Below, piece after piece: positions 33,568-45,280 of a DNA stretch of 64,000 nucleotides; position 1 is the stretch's first letter, and each line of letters opens with the position of its first letter. Below the pieces are notes generated by a model. That model was not told the origin of the DNA, ran no database searches, and saw nothing but the letters and a program-made list of their open reading frames with translations. The stretch is from Parietaria judaica. Its lineage: Eukaryota; Streptophyta; Magnoliopsida; Rosales; Urticaceae. The position numbers and the translations under genes are program-made. Location: NCBI GenBank assembly GCA_954871525.1, contig OX940861.1, positions 33,059,201 through 33,123,200 on the forward strand, given 5' to 3'.

Positions 33568-33927
33568 TTTATTAGACGACACATAGTATTTTAATTAAGG
33601 GGTATTTGCGGCAAAAGTGGCTAACATGTGGCCATTTAACCAGTTAAATAGCCAATGCGAAGAAAAAAAAACTATGGCAATATTACTTATTGTACCCTAA
33701 TTGCACCTGATTATAAAATCCATCCAATTAACGATTCCTCCATTAACTGAGCTACTATGTTGCCATAGCTAGCTATATTTTCGCTGCCAAGTGGCAATTT
33801 TTGAGCTCCAAATCGCAATTTTTTTTAACATATTTTAAACACTAAATTTCCATTGGTGGTTTTTGTAAGCATAGAGAAGGGGCAACTTTTGAGCTCTAAG
33901 TGGCAATTTTTGTTAACACGTTTTAAG

Positions 33928-34208
33928 GCAGTGAAATTTGTGGGATTGATTAAGTGAGAATGTCAACTCTACCTCTTCTAATGTATATAGGAACTAGTGT
34001 AATCCATTTAATTGGAGGGATTAGATTTCTAGCTTTTTTAGTAGTATAAATATAGGTGTATCATCTTTGTAAAAATGTGATTGTCCCATTTTTTGTAACT
34101 TGCGACATTAATGAATGCAGAGAGTATTCTCCACAAAACAAATTCTCTTTCACTTTATGTTCTTGTGGGTGTGCTTTTTGGTTTAATGATCCATTAGTGG
34201 AACCAACA
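33928..34208 (+). repeat. copia-2 5' LTR, truncated
   Basis: It matches the last 281 bp or so of the 3' LTR (shared TTTGTGGGAT..., ATGTATATAGGAA, GGAACCAACA). The first half is missing and the sequence to its left belongs to the Mutator-like host element, so a deletion removed the LTR start and the left target duplication. Confidence 0.85.
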
Positions 34209-34210
34209 TT

Positions 34211-34222
34211 TGGTATCAGAGC
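34211..34222 (+). promoter_or_regulatory. copia-2 primer binding site
   Basis: TGGTATCAGAGC two bases after the CCAACA end of the 5' LTR. Confidence 0.92.
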
Positions 34223-34280
34223 TCAAGTTTGATAGTATATATCGTCATCGTCATCACCTAGGAAGGCTGTCACAGAACAG

Positions 34281-35150
34281 ATGACAACCATGAAGAAGAG
34301 CATGAAGGGAACGTCACGCTGAGTTATCCTCTGCTCACGAAGAGCAACTACTCAGTGTGGGCGCTAAAAATGAGAGTGAATATTTAAGTGAAATAAGTTT
34401 GGGAGGCCATAACAGATGGTGAAGTCGAAGTTTGGAAGGATAATATGGCACTTGCGCTATCTATCAGGGAGTTCCGGAATATGTTCTTCTCATGATTACA
34501 GAGAATAATATCGTAAAAGAAGCGCGAGAGACGATTCAGACGATGAACGTGGGCGCAGAACGCATCAAGGATGCCAAGGTTTAAATCTTGAAGAGCGATT
34601 TTGATATTCTCCGTATGAGAGACGTTGAATCTGTGGACGAGTTTTCTATGAAGCTTAACTACATTGTTACAGGTATCCATTCGCTAGGCGACCAGGTGGA
34701 AGAAACCATAGTGGTCAAGAAGTTCTTGCGAGCCGTGCCTCAACGTTACTTATAGATTATTACGTCGATCGAAACGTTTGGCGACTTCAAGACTATGACA
34801 GTCGAGGAGGTTTTTTGTCGTCTAAAATTCCATGAGAATAGACTTCAAGGATATGGCGACAAGGAAGAGAAAAAGCTCCTCCTGCTCACGCATGAAGAAT
34901 GGATGGCTAAGCAGAAGAAGAACCAGTGAGAAGGGTATTCTTCGAGTCGCAGTGGATACGGCAGTGAAAGCCGTGGACGTGGCAGAGGTGGAGGTCGAGG
35001 ACGTGGTCGCGACAAGCGAGGTCCAGGCAGTAGTATTCCCCGCCAAGACAGAGCCACCCACAAGGACTAGAGCACAGTGAAACACTACAATTTTCAGAAG
35101 TACGGACACTACATGACTGAGTTCATACTAAGAACCATGACGAAGAAACG
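34281..35150 (+). pseudogene. copia-2 gag, broken
   Basis: Gag-like pieces related to copia-1 gag are readable in changing frames: the YPLLTKSNYSVWALKMRV-like start near 34325-34380, KSDFDILRMRD near 34590, VEETIVVKKFL near 34700. Stops include 34753-34755 (TAG where copia-1 has CAG). The zinc-knuckle region near 35080-35115 has lost its cysteines (KHYNFQKYGHYMTE). Confidence 0.8.
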
Positions 35151-36112
35151 ATCTGGTGAGATTTGATGACGACGAGCCTGCACTTAGATTCGTCGAGGAG
35201 ATGGTGAACTTGAGTAGCAGCGAGCAGGTCGACCAAGATCTGGTCGACTTGACACACATCAACCAGGTGCAAGTCGACCTGATACACATCGACCTAGTGC
35301 CCATCAACACAGTACTTGACGACCAGGTACCCAGCAAGTAGGTACCTAACAAGTACTAAGCCCAGCGGACGAGCTGATGATGGCAGAGAAGCCCAACTCA
35401 ACCACGACACACAATGAGCAAACCAGGACGGTGATGGTCAATGAAGACAAAGTTGTCACCAACCTACTCATAGATGGCAAAGAGAAAGTCTATACTAATG
35501 TTTGGTATCTAGACAACGGACCCAACAACCACATGACGGTTCATCAAGCCACGTTTGAAGAACTCGACAAGAAGACCATAGGAAACGTCAATTTCGGCGA
35601 TGATTCCATTGTTGACATCAAAGGTGGATGGTCCATCTTGTTCAACTGTAAGAACGGGGATCAACGCTTGTTAACCAAAGTTTACTATATACCAAAGCTG
35701 AAGTAACATCATCAGCCAAGGACAGATGACTGAGATCAGTCACAAAGTGATCCTATACGGAGAGTTCCTGAAGATGTGGTATAGCGACGGTGCGCTATCA
35801 ATAAAGGCGAAGAGATCCCCAAATATATTTTACAAGATCAACCTGGTAGTAGATCAACCGATTTTCTTGATGGCATCACTAGCATACTCAGCGTGGCTAT
35901 GGCAAGCGAGACTAGGGCACGTGATTTTCTACGCGCTTAAGATGATAGGTGATAAGGAGATGGCGTTTGGGGTGTCCATGATTGCATATTTATACCAGCT
36001 ATGTGAATGTTGCACGGTTGCGAAATATGCAAGTGTGCCATTTCCGATCAAGGCCAATTTCGATGGCTAGCAAATAGTCCAACTGGTGCACGCGGACCTG
36101 TGTGGTCCTATT

Positions 36113-38836
36113 TGTTGGGAAGTTTATTACGTTTCCTGTTAATATTATCACAAAATATGTTGTCGAACCGCCCGGGTAACATTTAAAAAATTATTTAAAG
36201 CGGAAAACTTGTTAACCGTGCAACAGATCGAACATCAGATAATAACTAAAAATCAAGATCTAATAAATATTAAGTAATTTAATATTCATAAATCATTATT
36301 AATAATCTAGTCTATAGGAAATAAATAAAAGCAGTAAATTGTCGCATTTATTAACCCATTGCATAAGGCCGTACCTCATTATGTTGGCTTCTGGCTGCGC
36401 ATTGTGAACTTGGCAGGGCTCCGCCGGTGCTGAGGGAAACTCCCACGGTATTCCGGGATACCTCGTACCGAAGCGTGGGATTCACCGGCAAGACTCCGTC
36501 GCAAACTTTAACTGATGGTTATTTTAAAGCTTCCGGAGAGCAATGTCTCACTAAGCCGAAGCAGAAAAACGGGAGATCAGTAGCAAAAATTCGCAGACTC
36601 TAAGGGAGAGAGATAAAGAGATAGAATTTTTCTCTGGGGAAAAGGTGTGTAAAATATGTAGAATGAGCTCCCTATTTATAGGCTCAGACTGTAACCGAAT
36701 TGGAGAAATTCCATCCCCTAAATTTGAATTCAATATAATTAAATATGATTAATTATTTCAATCAAATGGTCCAGATTAAATCTTATCTTAATCCAAGGAA
36801 TATAATTAATCAGAGATTTAATTAAATAAGAAAGACTTGGTAAAAGCAAAAACCAATCTTATCTACTTATTATCAAATTCGAAATATATAAATAATAAAA
36901 TTCGAAAATCAATTATCTAGATCCAACGGTTGAGATAAACCTTAAACCGATCCAATGGACAAAATTTGATTCAGGATAAAATCAAATACCCGAAGACTTG
37001 GTAAAAGCTAATTCGATTTTATACACACCATTAATTCGAAAATTATATATCATATATATTATTAATTAATTTCCAATCCGACGATAAAGATTAAATCTTA
37101 AACCGATCCAACGGATATAATTAATTAGGCTAATTCGAAAAACCTAAGCTTGGTCACCAAGCTATTAATTTAAAAATAGGGTTAGGGTTAAAATCAATTA
37201 TCTCAATCAACCGTTGATATTAAATCTTAACCGATCCAAAGGATTAAATTCCTTTTAGGGTTTTTCTCAAATACCTAAATATCATATACTTATGCCGCAA
37301 ATATGAAAAGACCAAGTCTAATCATTCGAATGAGCTACGTTCCACATTCAGGGACTGCCATTGATTTTACACATGTATAAATATATATTATTTATTAATA
37401 TATATCTATTAATTAATAATTAATTATTATTAAAGATATTAATTATTAAATCCAAATAATTATATTATATTAATATCTATTGATCTCAATATCACACATT
37501 TAAATGTCATAGTGCAACACCATCATTTAAATTCGTGACACGTGATTTAATTTCATAATTTACCAAAACGATCACAAACTTAGGAATTCTCTAAATCACA
37601 AACCATACGTCGAAACGACTCGGTTCCAAAATAAAAGTTTCTTAGAATTTAATTTTCAAAAACTTTCATGTTGACAGAAAATCCAAATTCTACTTTCTTT
37701 TGCCAGTTAATTTTGGTTACCAAGATATGGTACTTTTGCCACGCTATCGATAAAACTATTTGACGTCTGACACAGACTTCAGTTTTATAAATCTTGCCAA
37801 ATGATTAAACATCTCAAAATGTTCCTATCACGTACATATCATCCGTTATGAAGCTATCTTGAAGACCATAGACCCGTTTCACTTAAGCTCCAACGAACTG
37901 CTAGGGTGTTCGTCAAACCTCGGTGTAATTCCACTATAAACCCGAGGCTGCACTCTTTAGTGATACAATATATATTATTCCCTTATAACATCAAGGTGTC
38001 CATTGATATAATCAAATTCGGGTTATTGATCTTTTACTTGATGATCCACACACGAGCAGGAGGTTTTTACCGTTATGCCTCTCATTGCATTTTCCTCCTT
38101 AACTCAGTCAGTAATATCATGAGTAACCCACTTATGGTTTTGATTCATAAATTCTGCAAGGGTACCTCTCACTTCTCACCACCGACAACCACGGGAATCA
38201 TCATGACTCTGAGAGAGCTGTGTGATGCCCATGTCTATGACCAAGCTACCGTTAATATTGACTATCATGTTCCCAAAATAATAGTGTTGGGAACGACAGT
38301 AACAATGTGTTCTTTACCGGTTAAATCAAAGAACAATCAAGTGAACAACTCAGACTCAAGATCACTCAGCACTTAGATCGAATATCCATTTGATCATCTA
38401 CTAGTGACTCAACTCCAAGTTATCACTGATGGTCTTATATGATAACTTCCGGAGTTTATGTTAGGTCCAGTCCAGTATGAAGACACTTCATACTTAATGC
38501 ACTTCTAGTGAGTGTGACACACATTTAATCCAGAATAGGATTATATTACTTAGTCACATTAATGACCTTATTCGATTAATGGACTCCCACCCAATTAGTC
38601 AGGTCACAGACATTTTAAGTTCATTTATTATGCTTATTAATTCTTCCTCACATAGACTCGGTTGTGATAATAATAACATAATTGCATCCTTTATGAACTA
38701 AGGAACAAACATTCTATTTTACTTTACCAGAAACTATAATAAGATTAACATAATAAGCACCATCTTTTATTCAACGACTTGTCATAATCTTTTACAAATA
38801 GGATAAACCAGCTTGTTGAAGGACACATGTCCAACA
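36113..38836 (-). mobile_element. Solo LTR of a long-LTR retrotransposon, inserted in copia-2
   Basis: A 2724-bp segment with ends TGTTGGGAAG and ACATGTCCAACA (a TG...CA LTR), flanked by CTATT (36108-36112) and CTATC (38837-38841), a 5-bp duplication with one mismatch. It has no internal direct repeat, primer site or polyprotein, as expected after LTR-LTR recombination. A TATA-like CCTATAAATAGGGAGC on the - strand near 36668-36683 sits before pyrimidine-rich sequence, so transcription orientation is probably -. An LTR of this length suggests a large family; the identity is not determined. A 156-codon plus-strand frame at 37906-38376 runs antisense and is not taken as a gene. Confidence 0.8.
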
Positions 38837-41415
38837 CTATCACCCCGGAAACCTTCGTCGAAAATAAGTACTTCTTACTTCTTGTCGATGACTACAGCCG
38901 CTAGATTTGGGTTCACACGCTCAAAGAGAAAGTAGGAGCCTTTGAAGTCTTCAAGAAGTTCAAGAAGTGCATGCAGTACGAGTTAAGGCATAGACTTAAG
39001 ACTTTGCAAAACATACAGTGGAGGAGAGTTCACGTCTGAGAAGTTTTTCAAGTATTGCGAAGAAGAAGGTGCAGAACAACACATAACCGCAACATACACG
39101 CACTAGTAGATCGGCGTTGTGGAGAGACAAAATCAAACCGTCATGCACACTAAAAGGAGCCTGATAAAAAGCATGCAGGTCCCGGCAAGACTAAGGGGTG
39201 AAGAAGTACGACACACGGTTTACTTGCTGAACCACTTGCCAACGAAAGCGCTAGGCGAGCACACTCCTTACCAAGCGTGGAAAGGGAAGAAACCTCATCT
39301 GGAGCATTTGAGGGTGTTTGAGTGCACTGCATATGTGAAGATTGTGAGACCACACCTCAAGAAGCTTGATGATCCGAGTCAACTAATCGTGTACCTAGGC
39401 GCTGAGGAGCAGCAATGCAGACATGTTTTAAGACCCTCAACGTGGCAAGGCTCATGTGAGCAGTGCAGATGTGTTTGAAGAAGAGAAAAAGTGGGACTGA
39501 TGTAACGATAACGGAAGCAACGAAGAATACGTAGTCGAGTATGAGGAGCAAAGAAGTCCCAAACAAGGATAACAACGCCTAGCTCGACGTGAACCAACTC
39601 GCCTGGAACCACCTCGACGGGAACAAGCCCGTTAGGAACTAACTCAGTTAGACCCAGCTTGGATGCATCCCGAACGGGTGTTTCACCACCATGTTCACCC
39701 ATGTAGGGATCAGGGATGATCACCCCGATCTTAGAGAAATCAAGTTCAAGAGGAACTAGCTCGAAAGACTAGTCGATTAAGGACGGACCAAGCGGGTTCT
39801 GTTCATTGTCCGACATATGCAGAGAAGCGGGAGAGCTCGAGATGAGCCCAGAACTGCTCTTGCTGGTTAGTGTTGAGGAACCATCCAGCTATCAAGAGGC
39901 AGCCACCGAGAAGGAATGGTATGAGGCGATGAAGAAAGAGCTAGAGTCCATTGAGAAGAATAAGACATGGGAGCTAGTCGACCGTCCAAAAGATTACAAG
40001 TTCATTGATCTGAAACGGGTCTAGAAGCTTAAAAAGGACTCAGAAGGAAAGTTCTCAATCACGAAGCCAGACTTTTCGTAAAGGGCTACGTGCAGAAGAA
40101 AGGAGTAGACTTTGAAGAGGTCTTTGCTCCAGTGGTCAGAATTGACACATTCAGGCTGATCATAGCCCTCGCAGCTCACCGAGGCTAGAAGATCCATCAC
40201 TTGGACGTAAAATCAGTGTTCCTGAACGGTCTATAGAAGGAGAAAGTATGCGTTGCTAAACCAGAAGGTTTGTAGATAAAAATACAGAGCACAATGTGTT
40301 CAAGTTGTCAAAAGCACTCTATGGGTTAAGGCAAGCACCCCGTGCATGGAACACTAGATTCAACAGGAGCATGAATAGTCTTGGTTTGAACAAGTGCTCC
40401 TAGGAGCAAGCAGTTCACGGGAGGAACTGAGGAAATGATATCCTCATTGTTAGTGTGTATGTCGATGACGTGATCGTGACTGGATCCAGTGCAGAGAGCA
40501 TTGATGGATTCAAGGAGTAAACTGTGAAGGATTTCTAGATGAGTGACCTCAGACTACTCTTATACTTCCTTGGGATAGAGGTTGATCAGAGAATTGACTG
40601 CATCTCACTAAGGCAGACGACCTATGCGAAGAATATCCCCAAGCAGCTCGACATGGCGGACTGGAACACGAGCAAGTACCCCAGGGAGGAAAAGTTGGTG
40701 CTTGGGAAGGATGCGGAAGGAATTCTAGAGGATCCCATGGATTCCAGGTGTGTCATCGAGTGTTTGAGGTACCTTACCCACACCCGACAAGTTATCTCTT
40801 ATGGAGTGAGCATGGTGATTCGTCAAATGAAGAAGCCGACTAGCTTGCACAAGCAGACAATGAAGCATATCCTTCCCTGTGTGAATGGATTGATGACTTA
40901 CGAGATCCAATATGGAAGGGGAAGTGTAGATGATGAGCTACTCGGCTTCACCGACTATAATCTAGCCAATGATGTTGATGACATGAACAGTACTGGAGGG
41001 ATGACATTCTACCTCAACGGGAACCACGATCACCTGGAAATCCCAGAATAAGAGGAAAATGGCTTTATCCTTTAGTGAGGCCGAGGTCATGGTAGCAACA
41101 ATGGCGTCGTGCCAAGCACTTTGGCTGAGAAATTTGATGAGCGAGGTTGCCGGAAGCAAGCAGAGGCCAATAATGCTCTACGTGGACAACAAATCCGCGA
41201 TCGCGCTAATGAAGAATCTAGTTTTTCATGGACACAAAAAGCACATCGAAACTCGATTCCACTTCATTAGAGAGTGGAGAAAAGGCATATCATCGTGGAG
41301 TTTGTAAGCACCAAAGAGCAGCGTGTTGACATCCTCACCAAAGCTTTAGCTCGGGACAAGTTCGCAGAAATGAGAGAGATTCTTGGGGTGAAGAACTTCG
41401 AACCAAGTCAAGCGT

Positions 41416-41426
41416 AAGGGGGAAAA
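41416..41426 (+). promoter_or_regulatory. copia-2 polypurine tract
   Basis: AAGGGGGAAAA immediately before the TGTGTGG start of the 3' LTR. Confidence 0.85.
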
Positions 41427-41980
41427 TGTGTGGTTAAGTTGGACCTTATTCAGCTCGTTGAGCCAAGGAGCGACCAGGAAGGCAATACCTAGCCGATCAG
41501 GCCAGGACCTGGTCGCGCACAGCCTTATCGCAGACAGGCTGGTCATCTAGTCGCGACGAGCAAGTTCCAGCGATCAGAACGCAAGTGTCGACCAGAACCA
41601 AATGGTCGACCAGGACACAACATCAACCAAGACATAACGAGCAGGATATGTCGACCAGGAATGAGGTGAGTGCCAAACAACTGGCAAAAAAGAATAAGAC
41701 AGCGAGATTTGTGGGATGGATTAAGTAAGAATGTCAACGCTACCTTTTTCAATGTATATAGGAATCAATATAAATCTCTTAATTATGGGGATTAGATTTC
41801 TAGTTTTTTTAATAGTATAAAAGAGGTGTATTCTCTTTTTTAAAAATGCGATTTTCTCCTTTGTAACTCGCGAAATTATTGAATACATAAAGTATTGTCC
41901 CCAAAACAAATAATTTTTCTCTTTTGTACTGTTCTTGTGTGTGTGTGCTTTGGTCTAAAGAGCCATTAATGGAACCAACA
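41427..41980 (+). repeat. copia-2 3' LTR
   Basis: 554 bp, TGTGTGG...CCAACA. The same family gives the solo LTR at 43264-43793. Confidence 0.9.
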
Positions 41981-42573
41981 ATCAAACCGTTTTTAATTAA
42001 ATAATTAATTAGTTATATATTAGTTCAGATTAATAGTGTGTTAACAATGCATTCATGTGGAAAAAGGGGGCCACCATTGAGCTACGCACCCACTATGTTA
42101 AGTCCACGTGTCACCGTTACTTTTGAATTGGATGGATTTTATAATTAGGTGCGATTATAGTACAATACGTACTATTGCCATAGTTTTTCGCATTGGCCAT
42201 TTAACTCCACATGTTGGCCACTTTTGCCACTAATACCCCTTTCATTAATCCATATGTATAGTTTGTGACTTTGGATGACGTTTCCAAGAAACGTTGTTGA
42301 AACTGAATGGTGTAATCCTGAATTAATTTTTAGTAGTGTCTTTACATATAGAAAGAGATACAAGAACCACTTACATCACGCCCCGTAGTATTTAATGGAA
42401 GAGAGAATAAATAAACCTAAAATGAGTACTTATGTAATCTTGATTTTGATACGTTGGGAATCGCTAATAAAAAAAAAAGGTGAGAATATAGATAATATTT
42501 TTCATACTATATACTTTTTCCACACAAATATCCTATATTAAAAAGAAGGATCACAAGTAAATTATCCTAGGAG
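41981..42573. other. Right arm of the Mutator-like element and short spacer
   Basis: Up to 42239 this is the right part of the long-TIR element. From 42240 to 42573 there is AT-rich sequence without a gene. Confidence 0.6.
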
Positions 42574-43097
42574 CACTGGCGAAGCTATGTTAGCACTAGC
42601 GCTAGCCCGTGCAGCCACTCAATCCTAAAAATATTACTAATAATAGATAATCATGAATTTTTGCATATAATAGTGCAAAGTATCTTCATTTTGAAAATAA
42701 ATACCATGCTTTAATTCTCTTGAGTGGTGCTAATTGACAGTAATAAAAAAATTACATGCACATCATAACAAGTGTAAATACTTTAATATATATATAAGTT
42801 AAAACTAAAATTTATGATTCTAAAATTGATAATTACTATGTTTCACAGCTATCTAGAATAAAAATACATATTAATGTTTGTTAACCATTGATTTATACTT
42901 TCTCGTATGGTTCGTGGGAACTCGAATAATTTGGATTCGGATACGATTTGCCAGAATTCATATATTATAGAAACGACACAAAATAAATAATAATATATAG
43001 GTGTTTTGCGATTAAGATAATATCTATTTAAAAAAAAAACATATTTTAAATTTTTGCTGGGTGCTACACCTAAACTAAAATGTTGGCGCCGCCACTG
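42574..43097. mobile_element. hAT-type MITE with perfect 8-bp duplication
   Basis: 524 bp between identical copies of CCTAGGAG (42566-42573 and 43098-43105). The ends CACTGGCGAAGC and, reverse complemented, CAGTGGCGGCGC are imperfect inverted repeats. An 8-bp duplication and CA(G/C)TGGCG-type ends mark the hAT superfamily. No transposase. Confidence 0.85.
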
Positions 43098-43136
43098 CCT
43101 AGGAGAATACTACTTTAAGAAAATCCTATACAACTA

Positions 43137-44268
43137 GGGGTGTACATAATAATCGATACCCAAATTTGAAAACTGTAAGATAAATTATTCGGTTTTAAAT
43201 AACCGATTTTTTTAAAAAAACTACTTAAGGTTAAGCATGTTTGGTTTCAAAATAGGTTACGAATAAGCTCGACCTGGTTCAGCTCATTGAGCCAAAGAGC
43301 GACCAGGAGAGCAAGACTCAACCGATCAGGAAAGGAGGACCTGGTCGCAGACAACCTAGTCGAAGACAGGCTAATCACCTGGTCACGATGAGCAGGTCAC
43401 ACCGACCAATGAAGAGTAGGACATGTCGACTTTGAATGAGGTCGACCTGGCTGACGAAGATGATGGAGTCTGCGTGACTCAACCAACTGACAAAAAAGAA
43501 GAACAATGAGATTTGAGGGATTGATGAGTGAGTGAGAATGTCAACGCTCCTTTTATGATGTACGTAGGAACCAATAGAATTCCCTTAATTATAGAAATTA
43601 GATATCTAGTTTCTTTTGTAATATAAATTGAGGTGTACCCGCTTTGTAAATAGTGATTTTCATCTTCCTAGTAACTTGAAACATTATTCAATACAGAGAG
43701 TATTCTCCCCATAAAACTTTCTCTTCTTCTCTTTTGTGTTCTTGTGTGCGAGTGTTATTTGGTTTAAAGACCGATTAGTTAGTGGAACCAACAACGAATA
43801 CTGGTTATTGATTTTACAAAACCAATTTTTTCATAATAATTTTCATAAACGGTTTTATCGTTTTAATATTAAATATTTAAAAATAATAATATTTAGAGTT
43901 TTGTTGAGTTTAAAGTTACTTCTCCCTCAATTCTCACTTCCTCGATCTCTTTAATTACATGATTATAGTTCGAGATGATCAACGAGTTGCCAATCTGATG
44001 ATTTTCTTTATTACATTTTGGGTGCTTTTACGGATTTATGATTTGGAACCAATATTGTTTTATTTTTCTGATATTCGATTTGCTTGTATGAATTTATTGG
44101 TATGTTCATATTGCCGTGAAATTTACATTGCTTAAATATTACAATTTTTAAATTAAATAATTAACCGGTTTTAAAAAATTAGGTTATTGCTGTTATAATA
44201 GGATGAAACGAAATCCGGTTACAAATATCGAATAGTAGAAAACAGGTTAACCGAACCGATTGCACCAC
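43137..44268. mobile_element. hAT-like MITE, interrupted by a solo LTR
   Basis: It starts GGGGTGTACATAAT in AT-rich sequence with CGGTTTTAAATAACCG words and ends AACCGAACCGATTGCACCAC. Plant hAT MITEs with CTAGGGGTGTGCA-type ends and AACCGGTT-rich interiors look like this. The ends pair only partly and no duplication was found. Without the LTR it would be about 0.6 kb. Confidence 0.5.
43264..43793 (+). repeat. Solo LTR of the copia-2 family
   Basis: 530 bp, flanked by an exact 5-bp duplication ACGAA (43259-43263 and 43794-43798). The body aligns with the copia-2 3' LTR (CAGCTC(A/G)TTGAGCCAA, GTTCTTGTGTG, GGAACCAACA). It begins TAAGCTCGACC instead of TG and lacks about 8 terminal bases seen in copia-2. 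Confidence 0.88.
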
Positions 44269-44828
44269 TGCCTACGACAACTTCTCAACAACCCTTGTAG
44301 CGATCATATGATTTATTTTTCATTTCTAGCAATCTCTAGTTCACATAAGAATTTACAAAAAAACGTCAAAACTGAAGAATTAGATTTCATATCTGATTAT
44401 TTATTGGCTATTAAGTGAGCTACAACCGATACGCAGTTACTTGCGGAGTTAAAGTAATTGGGGATTTTTGTATTTATTGTTATATACACAAAATCCCACT
44501 CATTAATTACTTGGAGTTAGTGCCTTTCCTTATTTGGGTCTTGCCTTAATAAACTTAGCAGGGCTCAATTCCAAATGAAGTTAATGGCCCGATTAAGAAA
44601 GGCTTAGGGTTACTATATATAGCAGGATAAGCTTCAGTCTCAAGTAACCCTCCCATATTAACCTAGCCGTCATCATCATCTAGGTTATCAGCTCTACAGT
44701 GATTGGTGTGTTGTCATCGACATAAAAATCCTCGGGAGAGCATCAAAATCGTATGAAGGCTTCAGCCTGACAGACGACATTTGCAAGTAGAGCTTGTTTC
44801 GCCCGACGCTCTCAAGAGTGGTGGTGAC
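44269..44828. other. Intergenic sequence with a promoter-like stretch
   Basis: No coding frame. A CTATATATAGCAGG at 44613-44626 could be a TATA box or part of an old LTR, and a TTATCAGCTCTAC near 44685 is only distantly like a primer binding site. Confidence 0.4.
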
Positions 44829-45280
44829 GGTTGGTTCCCACTCCCCAGATCGCTTTACCGAAACATGCCGCGCCGAATCGAAATGACAAATGAAACCAAT
44901 CTATATAACACAGACACCGCACCCTTGATAAACACAAATCACTCACGTCTCTCACTCTGCGTGTGTATATAATATTATATATATATATATATGTATATAT
45001 GGTGCACTATCATGGAGAAGGAAAAAGTAAATATGAAGGAAAATTTGGAGGAATAATAGCCGAATGAGAATTAATTGGAGTTGAAACAAAATTATAAAAT
45101 TATAAAGCATATGTGTTTATATAAAGAAACAAATGATACAAAATTACTTCTCTATCGCTTGCAAACTTGTGGTCCAAGTTTAATACTTGTCTCCCAAGTT
45201 TAAGTAATAAAATAATAAAAACTAAATAGAAACTTGCATAGCAAGTTCTGCTTCTAAGCAAGTCCGAGATTATTATAACA
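44829..45280 (-). repeat. copia-3 3' LTR
   Basis: 452 bp, ending ATAACA at 45280 next to the tract TTCTCCATCAT (a polypurine tract on the - strand). The outer terminal T of TGTTGG is changed to G here. Confidence 0.85.

Larger units (their letters stand above)
35377..41426 (+). pseudogene. copia-2 pol, broken, split by a solo LTR
   Basis: A protease-like stretch (35377-35706) has LDNGPNNHMT. GAG-pre-integrase (35880-36060) has ARLGH and CECC. The integrase starts at 36085, is interrupted at 36113-38836 and resumes at 38842 (NKYFLLLVDDYSR). A later piece is at 39119-39410 (VVERQNQ, NHLPTKALGEHTPYQAW). RT pieces are at 39850-40620 (EWYEAMKKELESIEKN, VYVDDVIVTGSS at 40459). RNase H is at 41059-41400 ([12 protein letters not shown]). 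Stops are frequent, including TAG TAG at 39104-39109 where copia-1 has two CAG codons. Confidence 0.88.
33928..41980 (+). mobile_element. Ty1/copia LTR retrotransposon (copia-2), defective, itself interrupted
   Basis: The 5' LTR is truncated to about 281 bp (33928-34208); the 3' LTR is 554 bp (41427-41980). Both end GGAACCAACA. The primer binding site is at 34211-34222 and the polypurine tract at 41416-41426. Domain order is gag, protease, integrase, RT, RNase H, all riddled with stops. A 2.7 kb solo LTR (36113-38836) splits the integrase region. The LTRs are clearly more diverged than in copia-1, so this is an older insertion. Confidence 0.93.
33599..42239. mobile_element. Long-TIR Mutator-like element, interrupted by copia-2
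   Basis: The left end GGGGTATTTGCGGCAAAAGT and the inverted right end GGGGTATTAGTGGCAAAAGT begin arms that stay alignable for about 130-180 bp (shared TATAAAATCCATCCAATT). The flanks TTTAATTAA (33590-33598) and TTTCATTAA (42240-42248) match at 8 of 9 positions, as expected for a Mutator-like duplication. The original element, without copia-2, would be about 0.6 kb and non-autonomous. Confidence 0.8.

Noticed and set aside
34822..35109. Ser/Thr-rich minus-strand frame
   Set aside because: It is the reverse of the Gly/Arg-rich end of copia-2 gag.
37906..38376. 156-codon plus-strand frame, the longest outside known proteins
   Set aside because: It lies wholly inside the solo LTR, antisense to its probable transcription, with no ATG context, domain or neighbouring exon. 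LTR sequence conservation could keep it open by chance.
44269..44828. Possible 5' LTR plus primer site of an extra retroelement
   Set aside because: The TTATCAGCTCT stretch departs too far from the usual primer site, and no matching second LTR was found.
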